Source of the DNA: Aved-18 sp964606665 | GTDB lineage: Bacteria > Cyanobacteriota > Vampirovibrionia > Obscuribacterales > Obscuribacteraceae | DNA: 64,000 nucleotides | Assembly (NCBI GenBank): GCA_964606665.1 | Contig: CAZSHS010000007.1 | Span: forward strand, 82,853 to 146,852 | Direction of reading: 5' to 3' | Part shown: one piece after another, positions 44,191-53,228 of the stretch | Numbering within the stretch: position 1 is the first letter of the stretch | Layout: each line of letters begins with the position of its first letter | Notes under the pieces: generated by a model | Told to the model about the DNA's origin: nothing | What the model saw: only the letters and a program-made list of their open reading frames with translations | Databases searched by the model: none | Translations under genes and position numbers: made by a program

Positions 44191-44729
44191 GCGAAAATAT
44201 CGCACGTGATGACGCTGGACGCAAAGCACTCGAGCGCAATATTCTCAAACATCGTGCAATGCTTCTTGCAAGACCTACCGAAAAGCCTTTTACTCCACCC
44301 GGCAAACAGTATGTTGTATTTGAACTGGCCAAAGAAAAATTTGCCTGTGATATTGCATTTAGTGACGAAGTGATTGTAGTAAAATCTATATTGACTATTC
44401 CGTGCACTCCGCAATACATCGTTGGAGTCTTGAGCTTGCGCGGCTCTTTAGTAACAGTAATTGATTTACGCTACTTCTTTAATATGCAAGAAAAAACTGT
44501 GCTGGGATCAGATCGTGCCCTTGTAATCAAGAATGGAGATTTTCGCGTCGCCTTACTCACAGACGATGTTGTCGGCTTGCAATATATCGCTCACGATGAA
44601 ATTCAATCGAACAACACAATTTTGTACAGTTTCCCCAAAGAGCACGTATCTGGTATCAACAATGAACGCACCATAATCTTGAATCCCCAATCTTTGTTTA
44701 GACGAGAAATACTCGAAGTGAATCAATAA
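44187..44729 (+). CDS. cheW: CheW-like coupling protein (third copy)
   Basis: A 180-residue protein with an N-terminal helical extension (ARDDAGRKALERNILKHRAM) and a CheW domain (QYVVFELAKEKFACDIAFSD, IVGVLSLRGSLVTVIDLR, RVALLTDDVVG). It overlaps the cheR stop by 4 bases (ATGA), and cheA follows 4 nt after its stop. The position directly before cheA suggests that this copy couples the kinase. Confidence 0.88.
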   Translation: MSENIARDDAGRKALERNILKHRAMLLARPTEKPFTPPGKQYVVFELAKEKFACDIAFSDEVIVVKSILTIPCTPQYIVGVLSLRGSLVTVIDLRYFFNMQEKTVLGSDRALVIKNGDFRVALLTDDVVGLQYIAHDEIQSNNTILYSFPKEHVSGINNERTIILNPQSLFRREILEVNQ

Positions 44730-44733
44730 AATA

Positions 44734-47010
44734 ATGAGTGTAGATCTGGAATTTTTGAAAAAATTGCGTGAAGCCTTTCAAATAGAGGCGACAGAGCATC
44801 TTGAAGAAGTGTCTGGTTCACTCTTGTCACTTGAAAAAGATCCAGGTCTTGCCCAATCTCAAGCATGTATTGAAAAATTGCTTCGAAATTTTCATAGTTT
44901 GAAAGGATCGTCGCGCGCCGTCAACCTGCTCTTAATTGAAAAGGCCTGCCAGGAAGTCGAATCTATCCTTGTTGAGCATAAATCAACAAGTGCTGAATTA
45001 AGCGCAGATTTGACAGATGACCTTTACAAACTGGCTTGCGCCATGCTTTCTTGTGTCAATTCCCTAGATTTGGAAAGCGGGAATACAAGCGGAGATAACG
45101 AAATTGAGCAAATGCTAGCGGACGCTTTGTCTCGCGCTTCGAACACCACCTCTATAGAACCTAATCCGATATCGGAATACGTTCTAAAAGAGGAGGAAAA
45201 GGCAAGCCCGACAGAAAACGATGTCAAAGTCCAGCCCACCCTTGCCAGTTTAAGCACGGGTACCATGCGCGTTTCAGTAGATCGCATGGAAGAAATCGTC
45301 AAGCGTCTTGAAGAATTAGTCTATGCAAAGTTAGTTGCCGATCAGCGCTTAACCGATTGTGATGATTTACATTCAATCCTTGGCAAATGGACCAGACAAT
45401 GGCATCGTATTAGACCAGAAGTGGAAAACGAAGCACAAAAGTCTGGACACAAGCAAAAGAATTACATTCAAGAATTCATAGATCTGCATGATAGTTTCGT
45501 AGGCAGACTACAAGAAAAGCTGCTCAATTTAGAAACATCATTTCAGCAAGAAAAGCGCATCACTCACAATCTTGTAGATGGATTATTAGAGAAAAGTCGC
45601 GAACTCACTATGACACCATTTTCGGTGCTGCAAGATTTATTCGAGCGAATCGTTAGAGACATATCAAAACAGCAAAAGAAAGAAATCAAATTTACAGTCA
45701 CAGGCGGCGAGACCGAGATAGATCGCCATATATTAGACGAATTCAAAGAGCCGCTGATACATTTAATTCGAAACAGCATCGATCATGGAATCGAATCTAC
45801 AAAAGAACGCGAAGAGCGCGGCAAGCCAGCTCAATCACATATTAGAATCAATCTAGCAATGATCGACAGCGGCAAAGTAGAGATCAGTATTCAGGATGAT
45901 GGTAAAGGCATAGATTTGAGTAAAATCAAGGAGCGTGCCGTAAATTTGCGCATGATGACTGCGGAAAAAGCGGCAGAATCGAGCGAGCAACAATTATATT
46001 CGCTTTTATTTAGATCTTCGTTTTCCACCAAAGACGAAGTAAGCGATATATCTGGGCGAGGAATTGGTCTTGCTATTGTCAAAGAAACTATAGAAAAGCT
46101 AGGCGGGCAAATTGAAGTAGATTCAAAATTAGGTGAAGGAACCACTTTCAGACTTATAGTACCGGTGAGACGAGCCACTATGTTTGGTGTCACCGCAGTG
46201 GTAGACAATCAGACTCTTGTAGTACCAACTTCTGCCATACGCTCTGCCATTCGAGTGCGCGATTGCGATTCGCGCATAGTCCAAGGACGATGGACATTGA
46301 CATTTGGAGAGCGTCTTGTACCAATGGTATGGCTTGCAGATATCTTGGATTTAGACAACAAAGTTGACCACGAAGAAGCCGTAGCATTAATCTGCGGCAA
46401 AGGCGATTATCCTGTAGCGATACTGGTCGAGGAAGTCACTGGCGAACAGGAAGTGGCAGTGAGTCCACTACCCACCCCACTTAGCAGAGTAAGACACATC
46501 ACTGGTGCCACTCTACTTAAAACTGGCGATTTGGCAGCAGTAATAAACGTAAATGACGTTTTGTCTTCTGCTCATTTGCTTGGTTCAAACCAGGACGCAC
46601 TTGAAGCAAGACGAGCACGAAAAGCCAAAGCAGGATCTGGTGCGGCCACCAAAAACATACTTGTGACGGACGATTCTATAACATCGCGCGTTCTGCTTAA
46701 AAACATTCTAGAATCGAACGACTATCAAGTTGAAGTCGCAAACGACGGAGAAGACGCCTGGCAAAAATTGCATACAAAAAGATTCGACCTACTTATCACA
46801 GATGTAGAGATGCCTAAAATGAGCGGCTTTGAATTGACTAAAAAAATTCGAACCGAATCCTCTTTTAGCGACATTCCAATAATCGTCGTGACCTCGCTAG
46901 CTTCGCTTGAAGACAGAAAGACCGGAGTTGAAGTGGGGGCGAGCGCTTACTTTGTTAAATCTAATTTTGAAAAATCCAACCTAATTGACATGGTTAAACG
47001 GTTGATTTGA
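44734..47010 (+). CDS. cheA: CheA hybrid histidine kinase with C-terminal receiver
   Basis: A 758-residue CheA. The P1/Hpt domain carries the phosphoryl His54 (NFHSLKGSS). A dimerisation helix pair follows (MRVSVDRMEEIVKRLEELV). The ATPase domain has the N box LIRNSIDHGIE and GRGIGLAIV glycine loop, followed by a CheW-like P5 (FGVTAVVDNQTLVVP). A C-terminal receiver has NILVTDDSITSR with Asp in DVEMPKMSG. No P2 CheY-binding domain is seen. The CheA-REC fusion is usual in pilus (ChpA-like), Frz and Wsp systems, where the receiver acts as a phosphate sink or adaptor. cheB follows after 1 nt. Confidence 0.95.
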   Translation: MSVDLEFLKKLREAFQIEATEHLEEVSGSLLSLEKDPGLAQSQACIEKLLRNFHSLKGSSRAVNLLLIEKACQEVESILVEHKSTSAELSADLTDDLYKLACAMLSCVNSLDLESGNTSGDNEIEQMLADALSRASNTTSIEPNPISEYVLKEEEKASPTENDVKVQPTLASLSTGTMRVSVDRMEEIVKRLEELVYAKLVADQRLTDCDDLHSILGKWTRQWHRIRPEVENEAQKSGHKQKNYIQEFIDLHDSFVGRLQEKLLNLETSFQQEKRITHNLVDGLLEKSRELTMTPFSVLQDLFERIVRDISKQQKKEIKFTVTGGETEIDRHILDEFKEPLIHLIRNSIDHGIESTKEREERGKPAQSHIRINLAMIDSGKVEISIQDDGKGIDLSKIKERAVNLRMMTAEKAAESSEQQLYSLLFRSSFSTKDEVSDISGRGIGLAIVKETIEKLGGQIEVDSKLGEGTTFRLIVPVRRATMFGVTAVVDNQTLVVPTSAIRSAIRVRDCDSRIVQGRWTLTFGERLVPMVWLADILDLDNKVDHEEAVALICGKGDYPVAILVEEVTGEQEVAVSPLPTPLSRVRHITGATLLKTGDLAAVINVNDVLSSAHLLGSNQDALEARRARKAKAGSGAATKNILVTDDSITSRVLLKNILESNDYQVEVANDGEDAWQKLHTKRFDLLITDVEMPKMSGFELTKKIRTESSFSDIPIIVVTSLASLEDRKTGVEVGASAYFVKSNFEKSNLIDMVKRLI

Positions 47011-47011
47011 T

Positions 47012-48079
47012 ATGAGCAAAAGCAAAATCAAAGTACATGTTGTGGAAGATTCATTAGTAGTCCAAAAGCTACTGGTCAATATTTTGGAGTCAGACCCAGA
47101 CATAAAAGTAGTCGGGGTATCAGAGACGGCTGAACACGCACTTGAATGCATTAAGGCTCTTAAGCCTGACTTAATCACAGTAGACATTCAATTGCCCAAA
47201 ATGAACGGGCTTGCACTCACCCAAGAAATCATGAGCTGCAACCCTATTCCAATAGTGGTGGTGAGCGGCACGTCCGAGAAAAAAGACGTGGCCAATGCTT
47301 TTGATTTAATCGAAGCCGGTGCACTAGCCGCAATAGAAAAACCAGTCGGCTTTGGTCATTCAGATTATCAGAGACTGGCGCAGCATTTTATCTCAACAGT
47401 CAAAACAATGTCTGAGGTAAAACTGGTCAAACGCCGCACTCCCTTGATACACAAGAAAGCAAACGAGAATCAATACTCGGCAAGCACAAAAGTCAAATTG
47501 CAATACGAAGTGGTAGTAATTGGGGCATCCACAGGCGGACCAACTGTCATTCAGACAGTTTTAAATGACCTTCCAGCCAATTTTCCATTGCCCGTTGTCA
47601 TCGCCCAGCACATAGCACCTGGCTTTCTTGGCGGGTTAGTACAATGGTTGTCTAAAACCACTGGTAAACATGTGGAAATTGCCATAGAGCACGAGAAACT
47701 GAAGCCAGGCACAATATATCTCTGCCCAGATGGACGCCAAACAGGCTTTGCTACACGCCAGACTCTCAAAATAGTTCAATTCAATCATCCGTCCAACCTG
47801 GCTCCTTCAGTGTCTTACTTGTTTCAGTCGGCGTCTGAAACATTCGGCAAAAAAACAGTGGCAGTGCTTTTGACCGGAATGGGACAAGACGGCGCAAACG
47901 AAATGCGGCTGATAAAAGAAGCCGGTGGCNNNNNNNNNNAAGACGCCGAATCTTCAGTGGTTCACGGCATGCCGGGCGAAGCAATCAAAATAGGCGCAGT
48001 GGACAAAGACGCCATATTACCTGCTTGCAAAATAGGCTTAAGACTGAAAGAACTAGTGCAATTTCAAATGGTGCAATAA
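47012..48079 (+). CDS. cheB: CheB protein-glutamate methylesterase
   Basis: A 355-residue CheB interrupted in the assembly by 10 N at 47930-47939. The receiver domain has VHVVEDSLVV and phospho-acceptor Asp in VDIQLPKMNG. The esterase domain has the triad segments VIGASTGGP (Ser), AQHIAPGFLGG (His) and TGMGQDGANEM (Asp). It removes methyl groups from the receptor and thereby resets sensitivity. The reading frame continues across the gap, but the family pattern suggests the gap should be 13 rather than 10 bases. Confidence 0.93.
   Translation: MSKSKIKVHVVEDSLVVQKLLVNILESDPDIKVVGVSETAEHALECIKALKPDLITVDIQLPKMNGLALTQEIMSCNPIPIVVVSGTSEKKDVANAFDLIEAGALAAIEKPVGFGHSDYQRLAQHFISTVKTMSEVKLVKRRTPLIHKKANENQYSASTKVKLQYEVVVIGASTGGPTVIQTVLNDLPANFPLPVVIAQHIAPGFLGGLVQWLSKTTGKHVEIAIEHEKLKPGTIYLCPDGRQTGFATRQTLKIVQFNHPSNLAPSVSYLFQSASETFGKKTVAVLLTGMGQDGANEMRLIKEAGGXXXXDAESSVVHGMPGEAIKIGAVDKDAILPACKIGLRLKELVQFQMVQ
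47930..47939. other. Assembly gap of 10 N inside cheB
   Basis: Ten unknown bases lie between AGG and the DAESSVVHGMP segment of CheB. The frame is kept. In the family about eight residues separate the GG from the SS, whereas here only seven are possible, so the filler is probably one codon short. Confidence 0.9.
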
Positions 48080-48081
48080 AT

Positions 48082-48606
48082 ATGTCCAAAGACATTCTTC
48101 TGGTTGAAGACACGCTTACCCAGGCGATGCTGTTTCAGCATCTGCTTGAAAAAAACGGACAATCAGTCAAGCTTGCGCGCTCCGGAGCAAAAGCACTTGA
48201 GCTTCTAGAAAAGCTGAATCACTTAAATGAATTGCCAGCGCTTATTTTGACTGATATCAATATGCCAGAAATGGATGGATACCAACTTTGTCGTGCCCTC
48301 AAAGCCAATTCTGCTTACAGTCATATTCAAGTAGTACTTTTCGCGCAAGCAACATCTCCCGATGAAATCGCCGAGATCCTCAATTGTGGGGCGGACAACA
48401 TCGTTTTGAAAAAATGGAATGAACAAAAGCTCGTCAGTAAGCTCAAGCTACTTGTCAATGAAGCCCCAGAAAACAAGATTAGCGGCGAAAACAACAAATT
48501 AGAGCTTGGTGCTCGAATAAACGGCAAGGAACTGGATATAAGCTTCGAACCCAGGAAAGCTCTTGCCATCATGTCCTCTTTATATGAGTTTTTATGTACC
48601 GACTAG
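48082..48606 (+). CDS. CheY-like single-domain response regulator
   Basis: A 174-residue receiver protein. It has the acidic pocket in LLVEDTLTQ, the phospho-acceptor Asp in LTDINMPEMDG and the Lys in IVLKKW. A C-terminal extension of about 45 residues (LGARINGKELDISFEPRKAL) has no recognised domain. The start at ATG 48082, 2 nt behind the cheB stop, fits the receiver boundary. A longer frame from 48025 lies inside cheB. Without a DNA-binding domain it should act by protein contact, perhaps on a pilus motor or as a phosphate sink. Confidence 0.88.
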   Translation: MSKDILLVEDTLTQAMLFQHLLEKNGQSVKLARSGAKALELLEKLNHLNELPALILTDINMPEMDGYQLCRALKANSAYSHIQVVLFAQATSPDEIAEILNCGADNIVLKKWNEQKLVSKLKLLVNEAPENKISGENNKLELGARINGKELDISFEPRKALAIMSSLYEFLCTD

Positions 48607-48712
48607 TCATGTTTTTTGCTCGGCGGTGAAGCATCTTGGCTAACGGGGTACAAATTTACTAAGCGTTGGAGCTTTTTTCTCACATTGCCCTCTGAAAAGG
48701 ACGGACTCGCAC

Positions 48713-51529
48713 ATGGCAAATGAATGGAACACACACCTGGACTCGCTTAAAGACAGGTTGTCCGAATTAAACGAGACAATCGATGTTATAAAAAACAAGG
48801 TAGAAAAGCGACCGGGTCTGGATGCAGCCACTCAAGGCATTCAGGGACTAATATCAAACACTTCGGACAAGTCACTTGCTCAATATCCAGTGGTTTTAAG
48901 CAACGTTCTGTCTGATTCGGCAATTGGAGCGATTATGCTCAATTCCGAAGGCAAATTTATGATGTTCAACTTCACCGCTCAACGCATCTTGGGTATCGCT
49001 TATGTAAGTCGCATGAGTGGGGCCGCAGACATGGAGCGCCAAGAAGAACCGGTAAGCTTTTTGCGAGCCGACGACTCGCATTTTGAGGAGCGCGAATTAC
49101 CATGGAAGCAAGTACTTGAAGGCTTTCAGGTCAATAATTTCCGTCTAAAAGTGAAGAAAGACGCTATCAATGATGTGCGCTGGATCAATATTTCGGCTAC
49201 TCCATTTACTGATGTCAATCAAGCAGTCTGTGGTGGCATAGTATTTTTATTCGATTTTACAGACGAAGTAAATCTGGAAACATCAATCAATTCACTTTGC
49301 GGTGTCATCGCTGGACAAATCTCGCAAGTGGGTAATTCTCAACGCGAATTGGAACAACTGGCAAATCAGTTAGCCCAAACTGGAATCCAAAAAATACTAC
49401 TGGAAAAGGGCATACACAGTCCTGAAGCAAGAGCCCCTGAACCAATTGCGGTGGCACCGGTGCCAGACCTTTCGCAAAGAGCCCGCTTCCAGCCTGAAGC
49501 ATTGAGGGAGGCGGTGGAAGAGCGAAAAAAGTCTGAGGAGACCCCTGATGCTTTAATAAACAATTTGGCTGAAACGGTTCAAGAGCCTGAACAAGCCAAA
49601 GCTCAGGAGTCTCAAACTCACGCTCCAATTGAACAAGATCTCAACGACGACGATATTGCACCGTGGCCCGATGACGCAGACGCAGAAGACTTCAATCGTC
49701 CTCTCTGGGAAGAGTATGGAAAAGGCGAAGAAGAATCGGCCCAAGCTTGGACCAAAAATCTCGATGCCGTAGTATCCGAAGTCATTCAGCAAGAGACCGG
49801 AGCTGTCGTAGCTGACGTAGATGAAGATCTTGAAGTTGATGACGAAGATGAAGACGACCTTTTTGAAGTTCATCACGAAATAGAAGATGAACACCATGTT
49901 GAAGTGGTTCAACAAAGAGAAGAAGTTGCTGAAATTGAAGAAGCAGAAGAGGTTGATGAATCTGAAACTGAAACTGAATCTGAAGTAGAAGAAATAGAAG
50001 AAGTACAAGAAGTACAAGAAATACAAGAAATAGAAGAAATAGAAGACGTAGAAGAATTTGAAGATCTTCAACCAATCGATTCAAATGAAGCAGGAGGCGA
50101 AAATCACGAATTCAATGAACTGGAAGAAGTTGAAGCAACTGAAACTGTTGAAGAATCGTTAGAAACGCCAACTTACCAAGAAAGCCAAGAAGTAGAATCT
50201 TTCGACGAGCAAGAAGTTGAAGGCTTCCCTAACATGGAAACTATTGATGAAGCTATAGCGGATGCTAATGCCGCCACCGAATCTGGTGCAGATCAAATCC
50301 CAGAAAGTGAGTTCGATGAGTTTGAACCGATTGATCAAATTTTGTCATTCGATGAAAAACCGCAGCCAGTCGAAGAGGCAACTCACATTTCTGAATCGTT
50401 CGAACCATCTGGAATCTTCCAGTCAGAACAATTCATACAGCCTCCTCCCGCCCCTCTTCCGGCTCCTGAAACTCCTGCCCTTATGCAAGAAGCAATGCAA
50501 GCTCAGGAAGCACCATTGCAAGAAACGCCCATGCAAGAAACACCAGTTGAAGACTTCTCTAACATTGGCAGCTTGGTGCAGAAGCCGACCTTAAAAGACA
50601 CCTTGCTTGGTGGCAAGAAAAAACGCAGTACAAGCGCTTCGATGCACAGAATTAAAGCGATGAGTGGTGTCACCGAACTTAGTGATGACGAAGAATCCGG
50701 CGAGCAAACAGTTGTAGATTACGGTGAAGATGGCGACAGCGACTTGAACATAAAGAAAGTTCTAGTTGTAGATGATATTCCTGTCAATCAAAAATTGCTA
50801 TTGCTCCACTTGAGACGTCTTGGTTATGATGCTGATGTCGCTTCAAATGGACAAGAAGCACTCGATGCATTAGCGGCCAAGGAATACGAGCTCATTTTGA
50901 TGGACTGCGACATGCCTGTAATGAACGGCTTTGAAGCCGCAGCAAGAATCCGCAGCAACGAATCGTATTCACACACTCGCATTCCTATTATTGCTCTTAC
51001 ATCTTACGACCGCGAAGGCGATCGCGAACGTTGTATCGCTGCTGGCATGGACGACTACATCACCAAGGGCGCAAGCAGAAAAGAACTGAAAGAAGCAATT
51101 AAGCGCTCAGTTGTCTCTGCACGCGAAAAAGGCCAGGTTCAATCTGGCGAATTCAACCTGGATGATATTCAGGCAGATATCGCTCCGCTTGACATTAAAG
51201 CAATGCTCAAACTCTATGGCAAAGAAGAAGTGGAAGAAATCAGCCGACTCTTCTTGAGCAACATGGGCACATATATCGAGTGCATGCAACTAGCTATAGA
51301 CGAAAAAGACGCCGACTCGGTAGTGCATTTCGCCAATGCGGTCAAAGGTCCTTGCGCTGCCCTTGGTATGAAGCTCATGACTAGATTGACCACTGATATC
51401 ATTTCCTACTCCGAAGCCAAAGACTGGACCCAGGTGCGCGTGAAGTATATGCGTCTCAAAGCAGTCTTTGTGCAAACGAGAGAAGAATTGAAAAAAGTCT
51501 GCCCCGACGACTCTCTACTGGCTAAATAA
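48713..51529 (+). CDS. PAS-receiver protein with degenerate Hpt domain
   Basis: A 938-residue protein. It starts with a short coiled coil, then a PAS domain at about 60-190 (AIGAIMLNSEGKFMMFNFTA; GGIVFLFDFTDEV). A very acidic, Pro/Gln-containing linker covers about 230-660. A receiver follows at about 680-800 (VLVVDDIPVNQ; Asp in LMDCDMPVMNG; Lys in YITKG). An Hpt-like four-helix domain occupies about 830-938. In that domain the phosphoryl His is replaced by Asn875 (FANAVKG instead of the family HxLKG). There is no kinase domain. It probably takes phosphate from CheA on its receiver, with the PAS domain as a second input. The neighbouring gene supplies an intact Hpt protein. Confidence 0.85.
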   Translation: MANEWNTHLDSLKDRLSELNETIDVIKNKVEKRPGLDAATQGIQGLISNTSDKSLAQYPVVLSNVLSDSAIGAIMLNSEGKFMMFNFTAQRILGIAYVSRMSGAADMERQEEPVSFLRADDSHFEERELPWKQVLEGFQVNNFRLKVKKDAINDVRWINISATPFTDVNQAVCGGIVFLFDFTDEVNLETSINSLCGVIAGQISQVGNSQRELEQLANQLAQTGIQKILLEKGIHSPEARAPEPIAVAPVPDLSQRARFQPEALREAVEERKKSEETPDALINNLAETVQEPEQAKAQESQTHAPIEQDLNDDDIAPWPDDADAEDFNRPLWEEYGKGEEESAQAWTKNLDAVVSEVIQQETGAVVADVDEDLEVDDEDEDDLFEVHHEIEDEHHVEVVQQREEVAEIEEAEEVDESETETESEVEEIEEVQEVQEIQEIEEIEDVEEFEDLQPIDSNEAGGENHEFNELEEVEATETVEESLETPTYQESQEVESFDEQEVEGFPNMETIDEAIADANAATESGADQIPESEFDEFEPIDQILSFDEKPQPVEEATHISESFEPSGIFQSEQFIQPPPAPLPAPETPALMQEAMQAQEAPLQETPMQETPVEDFSNIGSLVQKPTLKDTLLGGKKKRSTSASMHRIKAMSGVTELSDDEESGEQTVVDYGEDGDSDLNIKKVLVVDDIPVNQKLLLLHLRRLGYDADVASNGQEALDALAAKEYELILMDCDMPVMNGFEAAARIRSNESYSHTRIPIIALTSYDREGDRERCIAAGMDDYITKGASRKELKEAIKRSVVSAREKGQVQSGEFNLDDIQADIAPLDIKAMLKLYGKEEVEEISRLFLSNMGTYIECMQLAIDEKDADSVVHFANAVKGPCAALGMKLMTRLTTDIISYSEAKDWTQVRVKYMRLKAVFVQTREELKKVCPDDSLLAK
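49921..50065 (+). repeat. Glu-codon-rich low-complexity repeat
   Basis: Degenerate tandem units of the form GAA-GTA/ATA-GAA/CAA-GAA encode runs such as EEIEEVQEVQEIQEIEEIE. One strand is almost free of C and rich in purines. Such repeats change length easily by slippage, so the linker may vary between strains. Confidence 0.75.
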
Positions 51530-51876
51530 TGATGAATTCACAATCACAAGCACATGTCGAAATAGAGAAACTAGAAGAAGAGTTTGATGTCGAAACGGCA
51601 AAAGAGCTTGCAGCGGCCTTCTTAGAAGATACCAATGACATCGTGACAAAAATCTCAAATGCACTGCTATCAGGCGATCTGGAGGCTTGTCGCAAACATA
51701 CTCATATGTTAAAAGGTTGTTGTCGCGTGATAATGGCGAATAAATGTGAAAAAATAGCATCTGACATTGAGGTTTTAGTATCAACTGGTAAAGTCGACGA
51801 TGCCAAGATCCGACTCCCTGAACTGAGTCAAGCCTTCGCTGAAACTGAGGAGTTTTTGGGGCACTATCTGGAATGA
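51529..51876 (+). CDS. Stand-alone Hpt phosphotransfer protein
   Basis: A 115-residue helical protein with an intact Hpt motif (HTHMLKGCCRVIMA), where the His before MLKG is the expected phosphoryl site. The N terminus is charged (EIEKLEEEFDVETAKELAAA). It begins in a TAATG overlap with the preceding PAS-receiver gene, or at ATG 51532. Hpt proteins shuttle phosphate between receivers, so it may substitute for the dead Hpt of its neighbour. It overlaps the next gene by 4 bases (ATGA). Confidence 0.85.
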   Translation: MMNSQSQAHVEIEKLEEEFDVETAKELAAAFLEDTNDIVTKISNALLSGDLEACRKHTHMLKGCCRVIMANKCEKIASDIEVLVSTGKVDDAKIRLPELSQAFAETEEFLGHYLE

Positions 51877-53159
51877 ATTTTGTAGAGTTGTCGGCGTTGG
51901 TTCTAAGTATAGTATCGGTCAGTGTGGCAGTGGTATTGTACGTAGTATCAACCAAGCGCAACCAACGAACGTACGAAGAAATAAGCAAGATGCGCCAGGA
52001 TTTGTTGAAAAACCTGGAAACCATTCAACAGGAATTATCTAAGAAAGTCGGTGCCACCACTTTCCATCAATTGGCATCGCTTACCGACTTGTTGAAAGAA
52101 ACCCAAGAGGAAGTGAACAAAAAATTTGAGACTATAACAGACGAGCACAAGCAGTCACAAAAGTCGCTACCTCAGCAGGCACCACCACAACAGTTTCAAC
52201 CGAATCCACAACCTGTTCAAGAAATTAGAAGTGATTTTGCCCCCAATCTACCTGGCTTGAGTTCATCCGATGCCCTACCTGTAATTCCAACAGATGAATT
52301 CACATCGGCAGTGAGACTGATTTGCAATCCATCAGGAAGTGCAGGAAGAACACGGGGTCAAGCTAAAGTCATCATTGCTATTTCCAAAGAAGAAACATTA
52401 GAAGGGCGTGAGCGAATTTCGCAAAGTTTCTTGCAAAAAGCAGAAGCAGAGTTTGGAGATAATATTGAAGATTATTTCAATATGCTTGATGAGCTAACAG
52501 ACGATCTTCTTGAACACAAATTATTGGAAGAAGCATGTCCATATGTACTCAGAGCGTTTAAGCTGACACTGCACAATCCACAGTCGGATCCGTTTAGACG
52601 GATGCTGGGAAGAATTAAATCGCTTGCTGAGCAATTAGTCGAAATCAAAAAGTTCGATGCCGCAGACGAATTGTATCAACAATCGCTTGCTTCAATGGAA
52701 AAATTGAAAGACCCGCCCAAGAAAGCGATTATTGGCTTACTTAGAAAAACCGGCACTCTTTGTGCTCAAATAGAAGACTACGAAAAATCAGAAGCGGCAC
52801 TTCGCAGAGCCTTGCGCATAACCGAAGTCTTGTTTGGTGAAGAACACCCCGAAACTTTGAACCTGCTCATGCAGCTTGGTCACTTGATTCGCAAAGCTGG
52901 ACACTTCGAGGAGACTGAACGCCTTTATAAGCGCGTGCTTGAGATAAGATATAAGATTCTTGGAAGTGAACATCCAGACATTGTCGAATCATTAATGGAG
53001 CTTGCTAAACTTTCGTCGTTGCAAAATAACAAAGTGGAAAGCGAAATCTATCGCGAAAGCGCAATCGAAACAGCCAAAGCCATCTATGGTGAAGACTCGC
53101 CAAACGTAAGCGAGTTAGTCAAAGCTTTTAACGAAACACCAAGACAAGCTTCTTTCTAA
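51873..53159 (+). CDS. Membrane-anchored TPR protein
   Basis: A 428-residue protein. One N-terminal membrane helix (ELSALVLSIVSVSVAVVLYV) is followed by a coiled coil (YEEISKMRQDLLKNLETIQQ). A Pro/Gln linker leads to at least four tetratricopeptide repeats of the kinesin-light-chain type (YEKSEAALRRALRITEVLFG, EEHPETLNLLMQLGHLIRKA and EETERLYKRVLEIRYKILG), with the repeat domain cytoplasmic. It ends the chemosensory unit and overlaps the Hpt gene. It is a good candidate for tethering the soluble array to the membrane or to a motility machine, though this is inferred only from position. Confidence 0.82.
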   Translation: MNFVELSALVLSIVSVSVAVVLYVVSTKRNQRTYEEISKMRQDLLKNLETIQQELSKKVGATTFHQLASLTDLLKETQEEVNKKFETITDEHKQSQKSLPQQAPPQQFQPNPQPVQEIRSDFAPNLPGLSSSDALPVIPTDEFTSAVRLICNPSGSAGRTRGQAKVIIAISKEETLEGRERISQSFLQKAEAEFGDNIEDYFNMLDELTDDLLEHKLLEEACPYVLRAFKLTLHNPQSDPFRRMLGRIKSLAEQLVEIKKFDAADELYQQSLASMEKLKDPPKKAIIGLLRKTGTLCAQIEDYEKSEAALRRALRITEVLFGEEHPETLNLLMQLGHLIRKAGHFEETERLYKRVLEIRYKILGSEHPDIVESLMELAKLSSLQNNKVESEIYRESAIETAKAIYGEDSPNVSELVKAFNETPRQASF

Positions 53160-53228
53160 CAAGATTTGAGTCTAGCTTACAGCATGGTGACGCAAGCTGG
53201 TCTCCGGCACTAACTTAGTAAGCGTCAT

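Noticed and set aside
49553..50071. Phe/Tyr-rich minus-strand frame of 172 codons
   Set aside because: It is the antisense of the Glu-rich repeat, where GAA codons read as TTC; the composition is a by-product of the repeat.
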